Assembly: GCA_024741835.1 (NCBI GenBank)
Contig: JAENRP010000086.1
Coordinates: 1-64,000 of the forward strand
Length of the DNA: 64,000 nt
DNA from: Diplocarpon mali
Lineage: Eukaryota > Ascomycota > Leotiomycetes > Helotiales > Drepanopezizaceae
Direction: 5' to 3'
The notes beneath the pieces are model-generated. The model had not been told where the DNA came from and ran no database searches. It worked only from the letters and a program-made list of their open reading frames with translations. Below, one piece after another: positions 1-11,269 of the stretch (position 1 is the first letter of the stretch; every line of letters starts with the position of its first letter). Both the position numbers and the translations under genes were made by a program.

Positions 1-497
1 AATTTAAATAAAATCTTAATCTTTATTATTTAAACCTCTATTAATCTTAAGCTTACATTTAGTTAAAGCTAGCTTATACTCCTTCTCCTTTTTTATATTT
101 AAAATCTACCTTTAGGATTCTTAGTTATTATCTATTAAAGCTCTTAGGCTAAGCTTATTTAATATATCTAGTAAATCCTTAGCAATTATATTAGCTATTA
201 AAGTAGAAGTAGACGAATTAATAGAAGGAGTATAGGGGGCTATTCTCGCGTATTTAATAAGTGTCTTTTAAATCGCTATTTCGATGCCTTTGCTCTTAAA
301 GTAAAGCTTTAAATCGTCGAACTATTATTGCTAGTTCTTTTAAGAGAATTAGAGGTCTCTAGGTCTAGTATTTCGATCGGAATCGGAAGCTATTGCTATT
401 TTAAATAGAATTGCATTAAAAAAATCAAATAAATTAAATAGTTAAGGGCACTCCTCCTATCGAAATATTAAAATGATTAAATAGCAGGTATTATAGA

Positions 498-1497
498 AGT
501 ATTAAATAGGAAGGAAGTCCTCTTATCGAAAAGGGTTTTTAAGCTATAATATAAGGAATCATACCTCTTATAAAACATAGTAAAGCAAGGAATCATACCT
601 CTTATAGTACTAAAGGGGTTATAGAGTAAGGAATTATACCTTTTATAATATAGGTTGGCTAAATAGGGAATTATACCTCCTATTCGCCGATTGCTTACCT
701 CTTACTATAAGTCTTATTTAACTTCCTACTAATAGTTGCGGCGCAAGTGCTTTCTAAGGGAAGTCAATAATCTATTATCGGTCTATCTAAGGCTTATAAT
801 CTATTAAGCTTAAGTAAGTCGGCGCAGTAGGTAAAGGAGGCTTTTAAAGGTCGATGGTTGATATATTAGTAAGAGTTAGGGAAGGAAGGTTACCCCTTTC
901 TTCCCTATAGCTATATACGTATTAATATCCTACTGACTAAGCAGTAGGGTCATATGATAATATATCAGAGTGATAGCTGTATTACCTATCTTAATAAAGT
1001 ATTAAATAGGAAGGAAGTCCTCTTATCGAAAAGGGTTTTTAGACTATAACGCAAGGAATCATACCTCTTATAAAATATAATAAAGCAAGGAATCATACCT
1101 CTTATAATACCAAAGGGTTATAGAGCAAGGAATTACACCTTTTGCAATATAGGTTGGCTAAATAGGGAATCATACCTCCTATTCGCCGATTGCTCGCCTC
1201 TTACTATAAGTCTTATTCAACTTCCTACTAACAGTTGCAGCGCAAGTGCTTTCTAAAGGAAGTTAATAATCTATTATCGGTCTAGCTAAGGCTTATAACC
1301 TATTAAGCTTAAATAAGTTAGCGTAGTAGGTAAAAGAGGCTTCTAAAGGTTGATAGTTGATATATTAGTAAGAGTTAAGAAAGGAAGGTTACCCCTTTCT
1401 TCCCTATAGCTATATACGTATCAATATCCTACTGACTAAGCAGTAGGGTCATATAATAATACATCGGAGTGATAGCTGTATCACCCATCTCAATATA
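498..1497. repeat. Two tandem ~500-bp units, probable LTR pair, inserted in the Copia integrase
   Basis: The sequence starting AGTATTAAATAGGAAGGAAG at 498 recurs at 998, and the two units stay alignable along about 495 bp, ending in CCTATCTTAAT near 993 and CCATCTCAAT near 1493. Each unit holds a shorter internal motif, AGGAATCATACCTCTTATA, repeated two to four times at roughly 35-50 bp spacing. Copia integrase sequence reads up to about 1498 on one side and resumes below 497 on the other, so the pair is an insertion. The unit start on the minus strand is TGAGATGG, compatible with an LTR beginning in TG. Flanking pentamers (ATAGA, ATAAA, ATATA) are alike but not identical. Identity as LTRs is inferred. 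Confidence 0.6.
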
Positions 1498-2176
1498 AGT
1501 TTGTAAAAGGCTGATTATCTTCTTATTTGCCTTAAAGGTATTAGATTTGTTTATATAGGTCTATCCCTACCTAGCTATTATAGCTAGGTAAGTGAAGATG
1601 GAGGCGTATTTGTGGCTATTAAGGCTAGTTGGCTTTAGATAAACCATGTCGATATATAGCTCATTAAGTGCCTTTATAGGTCGAGGGCGAGCTAAACGTT
1701 TATTAATATATCGGAGAGGTCTGTCTTTCTCGCAAGGAGCGCAAATTCGCGTCTTTCCTAATTTTATTTCCTTGATCTATATATCGGTAATAGCAGATTA
1801 GGTCTTTCTAACTGTTTATAGGCTAGCATAGCCTAATCGATAGTACTAGAGCTTAATATCAAAAGGTCTATTCTCGATTGCAGCTAGGAGAGCATATCTA
1901 CTTATATAACTAGAGGAGTTAGTAAAAGGCTATTCCTTATTAATATATATATTATTATTGATAGTGCAAATTTCCTTCTTATTAGATAGGAATAGCTTGC
2001 CATTTCGATAGAAGCCTTTGATTTTATTAAGTTTGCCACTTAAGTATAGGCAGATAGGTGATTAAGGTATATAGAGAGTATTAATTAACTTAAGAATACA
2101 CACCTTTCTATTAGATTTGAGTGCGTTAACTTTATAAGTGCTAATGCTAAGAGGTTGAATAGATCTATTAACTATA

Positions 2177-2347
2177 TGTAACACACATCGTAGCATATAA
2201 GGGAAGACAAGAATCAAATGGGCGAATTTGATTCTTCTGGCTTTTTTAGCTTAGTGGTAAAGTCTTCATACTACTGGCTCGGCGAGTTGGAAGGTAGTAA
2301 CTAAGGTTTCTACCGCTGCCGAGGTTGTTCCGAGGAACAGCGTTATA
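2177..2347 (+). repeat. Left terminal repeat of the miniature element
   Basis: This 171-bp repeat differs from its partner at only a handful of positions, most being C/T or G/A changes. It contains a tRNA D-arm-like word, TTAGCTTAGTGGTAAAG, near 2249-2265. Downstream of that lies an inverted-repeat hairpin: CTCGGC pairs with GCCGAG, and inside it GGTAG pairs with CTACC. Confidence 0.85.
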
Positions 2348-2630
2348 TAAGAATCCAATTCACAGATGCCCTAACTCGATTTGGACTAGCGTGTAGTCAC
2401 GTGGTGTAGGGTTTGTTTACGCGGGAACACGTGATGCACGCTAGTAGTTTAATAGAATCGATAAGGCAGTTAAACCTTACTTGTTTATTATAGGGGTACC
2501 TGGGAGGTGCTGCCTGATATTCAAGGCCATAACTGGGGGTTATGGTAAAAGGGTTATGTCAACTTATATGGCTCTCTCCTGCTCCTGGCCTTGTCACGTG
2601 AGGACACGTGACCTGGAAGGAGGGGGGATA

Positions 2631-2801
2631 TGTAACACATATCGTAGCATATAAGGGAAGATAAGAATCAAATGGGCGAATTTGATTCTTCTGGCTTTTT
2701 TAGCTTAGTGGTAAAGTCTTTATACTACTGGCTCGGCGAGTTGGAAGGTAGTAACTAAGGTTTCTACCGCTGCCGAGGTTGTTCCAAAGAACAGCGTTAT
2801 A
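2631..2801 (+). repeat. Right terminal repeat of the miniature element
   Basis: This is the partner of the repeat at 2177-2347. It starts TGTAACACATATC just after the purine tract and ends GCGTTATA, followed by the duplicated target CTATA. Confidence 0.85.
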
Positions 2802-3195
2802 CTATACTTAAAGAGGGTAGATTATCTTAAGCAGTATAAGAAGTGAACTTAGAGAGATTATTAGAGATATGCTTACTAGTACTTATATTATATAGCTAAC
2901 GATTCCTTAATTTTGATAAGAAGCAAGAGGTAGAAGAACTGACTCCTAGGCCTGGCCTGCAAGTGGAAATTGGCCTTAGGGAGGAGTCGGAATTGATTCC
3001 TAGGCCTGGCTTATAAGTGAGAATTGGTCCTAGGGTTAGTAATAGTATAGTATGCCTAAAGAGGTTATTATCTAACTCTTTATCTTCCTTCTGAATCTTC
3101 TTAGAAGGCTTTTTGCCCTTTAGTAATAATGGCGAAGACTTATCGTCCTTGCCTTTAAGGTAATAAAATATATACTTCTTCTTTAAATCCTTTTC

Positions 3196-3420
3196 CTAAG
3201 CCTCTCTTTTCGATTTATTAATTGCGAAGCAATCTTCTACCTTATAGTATAGCTTTGGTTGCTTGCAATAAGGATAGGAGGAGTTAAGGGAGGAGGTAGT
3301 AGTATTCCTAAAGGTGCTTTTCTTTAAGTCTTTAAAACCTCCTTTATTTTCTAACTTCTTATAGTCAAAGGAATACGGCTTACTAGCCGATTTATTATTG
3401 TATAAGACGGTTCTATTCAT
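3196..3420 (-). pseudogene. Copia Gag C-terminal fragment with damaged zinc knuckle
   Basis: A short open stretch encodes the tail of a Copia Gag. It ends in a knuckle-like string, YPYCKQPKLYYKVEDCF, where the CX2CX4HX4C pattern expected of retrotransposon Gag has lost its first Cys and its His; both losses are explainable by single C-to-T or G-to-A changes. The homologous stretch in the opposite copy (about 59230-59440, plus strand) keeps a His at that place (KLYHKVEDCF). It is not functional. Confidence 0.75.
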
Positions 3421-4724
3421 TTTTAAACTTTATAAGGCTTGAGCTTTATTAGTGATATTTTTAATAAGAGCTTTAAGCGTGATCTTTGATTTTTATCCAG
3501 CTGCTATAGCTAAGCGAAGGTTAGAGTATTATCAATCTGCTTAAATAGGCCATCTATTAGAATAGCTAATAATAAATATAATAGGGTACTAGTAAGAGGA
3601 AGGGGCAGAGTTAAGAGCTTCCAATTTAGTGATTAAAAGTCTGAAAGCGACGATATAAGCTTTAAGTAAATTAAAGTTATTATATTTAATAGTGATATAG
3701 GTCTAGATAGCGTTATATTCAAATACTATTTCAGATCCTTTATACTATTTTTAAAAAGCTTCTTATATATCTAAGGCAGATTTGTCGCCTTCTATATAAG
3801 CTAGTAGGCCTAGTTTACAATTAAGTATAATAGTAAGCTTTATCTGAGATTCCTTAGCTTCTTATCTAATCCAATTATCCCTTTCCTTAAGAGTGATAGA
3901 ACGGTCCTATAAGTCAACCTTAGGTAAAGCATATATTTTAGCTTTTATATAAAGATGTATAATTAAAGCATTTGACTTTACAAGGTTTAAAACCTTATTC
4001 CTCTACTAGTTATAGTCCTTTGCGCCTTTAAGCTTTTAAGACTTAGGGAGGCTAAGGGCAGCTGAAGATAATAATAATATCTTATTTATATATTTGTATA
4101 TAGAGTTATCGAAAGGAGAAGGTAAAGAAGGAGGAGGAGGAGGAGATAAACTATTAAATTCGAGTTTAAGGTACTATATATTAGTCCCTTTAAAATTAGG
4201 TGATTCAAGCAGTAGAGTACTTTTAGCAATTAAGCTAGTACTCTTAGCTATTAGTCTTAATAATTCAGCTATAGTGACAAATCTTGCGTAAGCTTAGATT
4301 ATTGCGTAGTACTCTAAAAGGGGAGTAGCTACTGTTTTATTATTGAAATGATGCTATTATACGTTATTAGTTAAGTAAAACTTAAAAATATCAATCAGCC
4401 TTTTCGTTTGTAAAGGAGACTCTGATTAATAGAATTTTATATCGAATGCTATTTATAGGCATGCGGGGCTTATAACCTATAGCAAAGAGGTTCTCTAATA
4501 GTGAACTTGATAGTAAACTAGAAGAGGGCATAAAGAAGTATAAGGTGCAAACGACGATGTTAGGTATCTTGATTCATAAGAGCTCTCTAACTAGGAGCTA
4601 TTTAAGGTAAGCGGCCTTCTTAGTGAAAGCGCTAAGTCATATGGCAAGTCATATGACATATTATACATATAATATATCATATGACAGATCATATGACAAA
4701 TATATGACGGGCATACCTGCAACA

Positions 4725-5530
4725 CTTTTGTTGGCTTAGCATATGTCATTTAAGGATACTATCCCGGTCCCGGCATATTTCTTAGCAACAGTATTTAGCG
4801 CATTATAGCGCTGTTGAAAAACTTCGAAGGCAGGTTAAGAGGCAAGGAGTAGGGACCTAGGCAATGCGTTGATACTACAACATTGTATCTTGTATCGAAA
4901 ACCTGCATTCCACGGGTCCCGGCCTTTGGAAGGGGTCCCGACGCTTGTATTAAATACACTCTCTAAGACTTTGTTCTGGTCCAAGACGGAACAGGCTTGG
5001 GTGTCCTTTTAGATAGAGCACAAGGAGAGACGCTGTTGATTGCTGTGTATGTCCATTCAGATACTGTTAACTCACCTCGAACTAGAATGGGTTGAATTGA
5101 TCACTTTGAAATTCTCCAAATGTTAACAAAAATTTACATTATCAACGAACCATTGCCCGATTCTCCAGTAGAATTGTATATTATGATGCATAGAGCAGAG
5201 GATTGCAAATATCTGGAAATGCTTCGGCATTCTAAGACTCACTTGCGTTGTGGGTTGGTAGTGTTATTCATAAATAAAATATTAGGATGGTTGATCTATA
5301 GTATAGTAAAAGCAGTTCGTATTTTTCGATTAGTATAACAAAGTTTTGATATTTTTGATACGGTATAGTTTCTAGCTTTTAATAGGGTATCTCATATCTG
5401 TGTGACTAAAATTACGACAGAATTATACCATTTTCTTGGACTTCCAGTCGAAGTTCAACTCTTGCTACCTCTTCGCTTCCCCCTTCTTAAGGTCGATTTG
5501 AGTAGGTTGTTTCGAGGTATGTCAGGTCAT
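4725..5530. other. Transition sequence without recognised gene
   Basis: The stretch follows the Copia LTR start and has mixed composition. A 72-codon open frame at 5120-5338 matches nothing I recognise and is probably chance. No clear promoter or repeat is visible. Confidence 0.4.
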
Positions 5531-6270
5531 GGTAATTTTTTATTTTTTCCCTTTTAATATGCTATATTAGTTGTAGACTATATAACACGAGCGGAAAACT
5601 CTATGGTAGTACTTTTATATGTAAGGAGAAAAGTAGCTTAAGAAACTCATTGCAATTTACTATTCACGCCTCAGTCCTGCTCGATTTCCTCGATAAGAGT
5701 CTCATTCTTCACCTTAGTCGAAAATGAGGCACTCCTGGTCTCGAGCTAAAACCTTGTCTTGTAGGGAGCGCCTTAAATAAATAGTAGAGTTGGGGAATCG
5801 TTTAGGTCTAACTTGACTCTACTATCTTAGGCTACGAACGCTTACCTACGCAATTGCGACTATTTAATCAATTGTTTATTAGGCGTCTTATTAGTAGTTA
5901 GCAGTTATCTAACCTAACCCTTCTTATCAACTTATTCTAGCCTATAATATATCCTTTTTCTTTACTCTTTCTCAAATAATGTAATTCGCCTTACTTATTC
6001 TTGTAGCCATTACCGAGTTATTCATTTAGTTATAGGTGTATATTATAAGTGATCCCGAAATACGTAGGTTAAAGTCGAAAGTAAAGGGTATCTTTAAAAG
6101 GCTAAAGATTTTTTTTTTTTCGTATGGAGAGTGCTTATATCTGCTTCGGAACGCCAAGTAATATACTTCCAACGCCGAAGGGACTTAATCTTCGCTCTGC
6201 GGGCAGATAAAAGAACTGTAGGTTCGTAAGAGACACCACGTACAGGTGTTGAGTCGTAGTCTCCCGTCAA
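5530..6270. repeat. Diverged AT-rich repeat, left copy
   Basis: Several landmarks recur in the same order near 57010-57650: a word around GGAGAA after a CGGAAAACTC-like string, a TAGGTGTATAT word (6028 here, 57470 there), and a terminal AGGTTCGTA...AGGTGTTGAGTCGT block (about 6220-6255 here, 57599-57633 there). The copies are in the same orientation and strongly diverged. No coding sequence is visible; it is probably a RIP-damaged repeat family. Confidence 0.5.
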
Positions 6271-7173
6271 GGTAATTTATGTGTATCATTATTTTGAAAT
6301 TGTAAAAATAGGAAGTATGCACAATTGGGCTTTCGGTGATGCCGTACTGCATACACATATATAGTACGCAAATGGCGACGTAATTCGTAGTTAATTGGGT
6401 AAGTGAAGTTGAAATCAAAATTGGAAGTCTACACGTACTCTAGGCACCCTTGCGCATTGTCTGCTAAATGACATCCTCTTATTCGTCAGACAAATTTTGG
6501 AGCATATTCGAGCCGTACTACATTCATCAGATTTCTCAATTGCAAAGAGTTTTCCCCCTTGGAATTTATGTGTTCCAGCCAGTGTGCCAAAGCTCCAAAG
6601 ATACATTGCTTTTGTGACAGATGGTTGACAGCATGCCGGAATCAGGAAATGGGGGATTTTCTTCGAAAAAAACATGAGCTCTCCTGTATTTTTTGACGTG
6701 GCTCAGAAGATGCATTACTCAATCATCCAATGTTTGAGACGTCGTCTCTACACCAGTAAAATAGACATATAGCCCAACTGCTCGAATGATGCGCAGGGGC
6801 TCCGGGGAAGGTGGAAGCTGTGACATGCATCGCATAATTAGAAGGCTCTTTGAAAGTACTCTAAGTATACTTTAACTATTGCAATTTGCAGACGAGTTTT
6901 TCTTTTGTGCCTCGATGCTCACTCCACTCATTCGCTCCTACTTTTCGTTCACCGACTCGCTCATTCCTTGCTGCAGGAGCTTACGTGCCTCGTCCTTACA
7001 TGCCTTTCTGTTTACTATTTACCTGTATTCGCATTCGATTCCCATATATACCTCAAAGCCTACCGCAGCTTTCCTGGTAATTGACTTTTCGACCAGCGTT
7101 ATCAGCAACAGTCCTTCTCGTGAAATTCTCATTGCATCATCGAGCCTGGTCGACAAGGCCAAGGGTCACTAAA
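6271..7173. other. Upstream region of the CAP-Gly gene
   Basis: There is no convincing gene here. Short frames on both strands resemble no known protein. Pyrimidine-rich sequence from about 6900 to 7080 is typical of fungal promoter and leader regions and probably holds the transcription start of the CAP-Gly gene that begins at 7174. Confidence 0.4.
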
Positions 7174-9776
7174 ATGGCGGGTGAACACAACACCAAACAA
7201 AGAACTGCCGCCCGAGATTCAATGTCAACACGACGCCCCCTCGCTCGCCCCCGACCGTCTATACTAAATGGCATCAACTCATATTCTTCTCCAAACCTAA
7301 ATGGTCTTTACAAAGCACAACTAAGTACATCACAGCCGAAGTCGCCCGCGCTTCTCCGAAAGAAATCCGCGAGCGCCCTCACTTCCAGCTCCCTGGCGAC
7401 AATACCCGATGCGAGTGAAGGATACGGCTTGAGAGTCTTAGACGAAGATATGCATGCTGTCAAGATGCCTCCTTTTACGCTGCCCCGCGTGGGAGGGCAC
7501 GATCTCGAAGTCGGAGACCTGGTCGATGTGCCGGGAAGCATGTACGGGACAGTGAAATTTGTCGGAACGGTACAAGGGAAGAAGGGCACGTTCGCAGGGG
7601 TGGAGTTAAGCGTAGAATTCGCAGCGCGCGGAAAGAATAATGGCGACGTCGACGGGTAAGACAGGCAAACGCTGAGAGATTACACGCCGGGAGATGCCCT
7701 GACAAGTCACATAGGATATCCTACTTTAATACTTCGATTCCTGGAGCTGGGATATTTTTGCCGTTGAATAGAGCGATCAGACGCGGATCTCGCTCGTCAC
7801 AGGAAGGGTCTTTCCCCCTTACTCCAACTACACCCTCTGTAGGCGGGGGCTTCAAAATAGCTGGTCTTGGATCGAGCGGGTACACACCCCCGACACCCTC
7901 GGTATCTAAATTCAGCCAGTCAGTCGGGCCAGGAAGAGCTCCAAGTCCTCAGTTTAAGAAGTCGCGCCCGTCCCTACCTCGACCAGAATCGCCTCTTCGA
8001 AAACCACAGCTCGTATCAAGGCCTTCCATTGGTACCCCTTCTAAATCACCTTCACGTTATGGAAGTCCAGCGCCTGGCAAGTTCGGACAGAGTGTCAGAG
8101 GCACACAAGACTCAAGGGACCCGAGTAAGAAAGTTGGATATGCCCCCAAGAATGGTCTAAAAACAAGCGTGGGCCCTCGTAGTGCTTCTGCGCTGGGCCA
8201 GGTTTCTCTGAACCATAGCGACGATGAAGTTGCACCTGCGGTGGCATATCGCGCCGGAGCGAACGGAATTCTAGGTTCCGTTTCCCCTTTCAATACAAAG
8301 ATCCGCCCTGCCTCGCGCGCTGCCTCCAGGGCCAATAATGACGACGAGCTGGACCGATTACGAGGACAATTAGAAGAGCGCGACAGACAGCTCAGAGACC
8401 AGGCTTCTAGTCTAGCTGAGATGGAGAACAGCCTAGTTGAGGTCCAGGCTCTAATGAAATCTCCGGAACTTGGTAGCCGCCAAAACAGGGGAAGCACGGA
8501 AGATAAAGATACAGCACAACTGCGAGCTATGCTACGAGAAAAGAACGAGAAGATCGCTATGCTTACTGCGGAGTTTGATGCCCATCGAGCAGACTTCAGG
8601 AGCACGATCGATACTCTCGAATTGGCAAGTACAGAGACTGAACGAGTATATGAGAAGCGGGTGGAAGATCTACTGCAAGAAGTCAGGGAACTTGCTGAAC
8701 GAGGCGAAGATGTCGACAGTGTTGCGCGGCAACTGAAACAACTAGAGGAGCTTGTTCAAGAGCTAGAGGAGGGCTTGGAAGATGCTAGACGTGGGGAAGC
8801 AGAAGCTCGAGGAGAGGTTGAATTTCTTCGAGGAGAAGTCGAAAGGACTAGGTCGGAGCTACGGCGTGAACGAGATAAAGCAGCTGCCACTTTGAACGGA
8901 AGTGGCAACAGAGAATCGGAAAGCTTATCCAAAGAGCTGGAGCAGCGCGACGACGAGATTCGAGGCTTGAAAGCAATTATCCACTCCTTGAGCCGAGATG
9001 CTGTCCCAGATATGGGAAGCCAGAATGGAGACTCTCAGAGGACACCTACCCGCCCCAAGCATAGCAATGGCGGTTTCGACTCTCTCGACGACCGCATGGC
9101 CCGCGAGAAGCTTGAGAGGGAAGTAGCAGAGCTTCGAGCAACAGTTGAAACTAAAGCCAATAGAGAGGATGAACTCGAGCGGGAAGTGGAACGGCTCCGT
9201 CGAGGAAGCGCCGGTGCCGTCAGCCAGCGTGCCAGTGCCATGAGCACAGGCACAGTCACCCAAAATCACACCTCGATTCGGGACTCTAAGAGCACAGTTG
9301 TCAGCTGGCGAGAACGTGATACTCGAGCTTCGCCGGAGACCCACAGACGAGCCAACACTCTCGAGACAATGCCAGAGAGCGACACCTATTCCTCCGCCAA
9401 TGAGAGTTTCTGCGAGCTCTGTGAGACCTCCGGTCACGATATCTTGACTTGCACAAACATGTTCAGCCCCAACGGCACCGCACACCGCGATCTCGGCCAT
9501 CTACGCACCGGAAAGGACGTCGTCAAAGCCGTACTATCTCCCAAGCCGTCTCACGACGATCACATGCCCACTCCCCTCTCGCCACTGAAGAGCAAAGTTT
9601 CCACGGCGTCACTACAACAACATGCCTCGCCTACCGTCCGGAGCATCCCTAACCCTATGGAATCTGGACCCGTGGCCGGGAAGGACAGCGGAGTGGTGAA
9701 CATGGATAAATGGTGCGGCGTATGCGAGCGCGAAGGCCACGATAGCATCGATTGCCCCTTCGAAGATGCATTCTAA
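7174..9776 (+). CDS. CLIP-170-family microtubule plus-end tracking protein (CAP-Gly, coiled coil, two zinc knuckles)
   Basis: Two exons, 7174-7655 and 7715-9776, joined over a 59-nt intron (GTAAGA..ATAG), give 847 residues. The CAP-Gly domain (about residues 112-180) carries the tubulin/EB-binding motif as GKNNGDVDG and is split by the intron. Ser/Pro/Arg-rich linkers follow, then a long coiled coil (about 373-655). Two CX2CX4HX4C knuckles sit near the C terminus (CELCETSGHDILTC and CGVCEREGHDSIDC), and the protein ends in the acidic-aromatic tail EDAF. CAP-Gly at the N terminus with terminal knuckles is the architecture of CLIP-170, S. pombe Tip1 and Aspergillus ClipA, which follow growing microtubule ends, help dynein loading and direct polarised growth. 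The ATG at 7174 is the first in frame before the CAP-Gly domain. The plain fungal Bik1 form is less likely, given the length and two knuckles. Confidence 0.9.
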
Positions 9777-11269
9777 ACATGCCAGGCACCTTCAATCTTC
9801 AATCTCATCAACATACCACCCCGCCTCAACGAACGCCAGTTCTCTTTCACAACGTCTTAGGACCACTGAGCCATCCAGCACACATTCACCGATTTTCCAC
9901 CAGGAGCATTGCGCGGTATCTTGTTCAGCAAAGCGATGATACCATTCTCCTTCCTTCCTTCTTCTCTTTTTTTTTTCTTTACCCGGATATCTGTCTCGGG
10001 GATGATCTGACGTGCTTTCAACTTGAGTTTCGTATAGTACAGTAGGGACCTCGCTTGGTACTTCACGGCCGCTCCCCCTAGGGCAGGGAACATTAAATGT
10101 TAATGACGATGATTGGATTGAGGCAAGGCAAGGCAAGGAAATGAAAGGGGATGAACGGATAAATGGCGATGAATGAATCATGTCGATATAATCATACTGT
10201 TGACGAACCAGCGTGAGCTGACTCTGGCTCGCCTTGCACATGTGGGACGGCAGTGGTATGCACGTTTTTTTTCTTTTGGATGTTTAGCTGTTTCAAGTTA
10301 GCTGAGCTGGACATTACCATAATGTATGAAGGATATGAAAAGGACCTTGGCATGTCGATTGATAGCGTACGCCGACGACTATCTCCCCCCAGACCGAAAG
10401 CCATCTGTCCATACGACGGAAGTGCCCCTGCATGAGGCGCTACTCTGGCGTGTCTTGCACTTGAGTCGGCACCTGTCTACCTACTCGTCCCTATGTAGCG
10501 TCGCGTCCCGCTTCAGTCAAGTCACTCGGGATTCAGCCTCGTGATGCAAGTCAGCCTCGTGATCCAAGTCAGCCTCGCGGGCCCTGGGCACTCATATGAT
10601 CAACGGCAGCAATCGCCAGACGAGCTGCTGAAGCACCGAAGTCCAGGCCACATAACAATCTGGGGGAAGGCGGAAGGGGGAGAAAGGCTGGTAGACGAGT
10701 ACAGGCTGTTGAATGCTCGTCTATCACGTGCGTATGGGGGGATGAATATTGATATATATATATATATATATATTATGTATATATCTACACACATCTCCTG
10801 TCCACCTTCTCTCTATATTTGGTCGCCGCGTACCCGCGCCTGAGCCACATGCCAAAATGCCAAGCGCGCGAGCTCGGAAGCTTGAAACACGTACTTGGAC
10901 TTATTGACCTCCAGCGCCCCTCTTTTCTAAAACCGTTCAAGGGAGCGCAGATACGCGGCCGGGTCTCGCGTGCCTTAATCCAAGACGCTACACAAATCCC
11001 ATCAACCGCAGCACGTCCTTTGATTTAAACAGCCGAAGCTAGCCCGCCTGCAACAGGCATACCTGCATCAACTCACCTCCCGCTCCCCTTCCAACGCTTA
11101 CCTTGCCCCCAGAATCCACCTCAGTTCTTTGGATAGCATCATTCCAGCATACACCTAGATGCCCTAGATTATTTCCTGCCCCCGCGCTTGATCGCATTGT
11201 CACCTTGCGAGCCAGTCTTTCGAACCCATCCCTGAGTCCTACTTGGTGGGGTAAGAAGCTGACTCGAAG
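9777..11269. other. Intergenic region with simple repeats
   Basis: No gene is supported. The stretch holds the CAP-Gly 3' untranslated region and the ArfGAP promoter. Visible items are a GGCAA triplet repeat near 10123-10138, a duplicated GTGATGCAAGTCAGCCTC-like word at 10540-10575, and an (AT)n tract at about 10751-10773. Confidence 0.5.

Larger units (their letters stand above)
2177..2801 (+). mobile_element. Miniature LTR retrotransposon (TRIM-like), complete with target duplication
   Basis: Two direct repeats of 171 bp (2177-2347 and 2631-2801) start TGTAACACA and end GCGTTATA. They bracket a 283-bp interior with no coding capacity. A purine run GGAAGGAGGGGGG (about 2615-2627) lies just before the right repeat, as a polypurine tract would. 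The pentamer CTATA flanks both sides (2172-2176 and 2802-2806). The other Copia copy shows the same place uninterrupted near 59838-59852 (TTAAGTACAGTTAAT), so it serves as an empty site. The final TA instead of CA fits RIP-type change. I see no standard TGG primer-binding site after the left repeat. It is non-autonomous; the helper is unknown. Confidence 0.85.
1..4724 (-). mobile_element. Decayed Ty1/Copia retrotransposon, left copy (minus strand, runs off the window)
   Basis: Read on the minus strand, the element starts with TGTTGCAGG (complement ending at 4724), a typical Copia LTR start. It then passes through a Gag region ending in a damaged zinc knuckle (3196-3420), a protease-like stretch, and an integrase region (about 2170-1498, continuing at 497-1). 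Integrase-like words visible on the minus strand include ELYIDMVYLKP, HKYASIFTYLA and, beyond the nested insertion, LKLYFKSKGIEIAI. Many in-frame stops fit C-to-T or G-to-A change. A second copy in the opposite orientation lies at 57928-60175 and aligns with it segment by segment. Two younger insertions interrupt this copy (498-1497 and 2177-2801). No intact coding capacity remains; reverse transcriptase would lie off the left end. Confidence 0.85.

Noticed and set aside
5120..5338. 72-codon plus-strand frame in the transition zone
   Set aside because: No known relatives or start context; short and in AT-rich sequence.
6415..6675. 86-codon minus-strand frame upstream of the CLIP gene
   Set aside because: No family resemblance, no splice context, and it lies at the AT-rich margin; likely chance.
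8057..8605. 182-codon minus-strand frame inside the CLIP gene
   Set aside because: It is antisense to a clear coiled-coil coding exon; composition is the mirror of it.
10751..10773. (AT)n tract considered as a terminator or origin
   Set aside because: A plain dinucleotide microsatellite explains it; nothing else supports a function.
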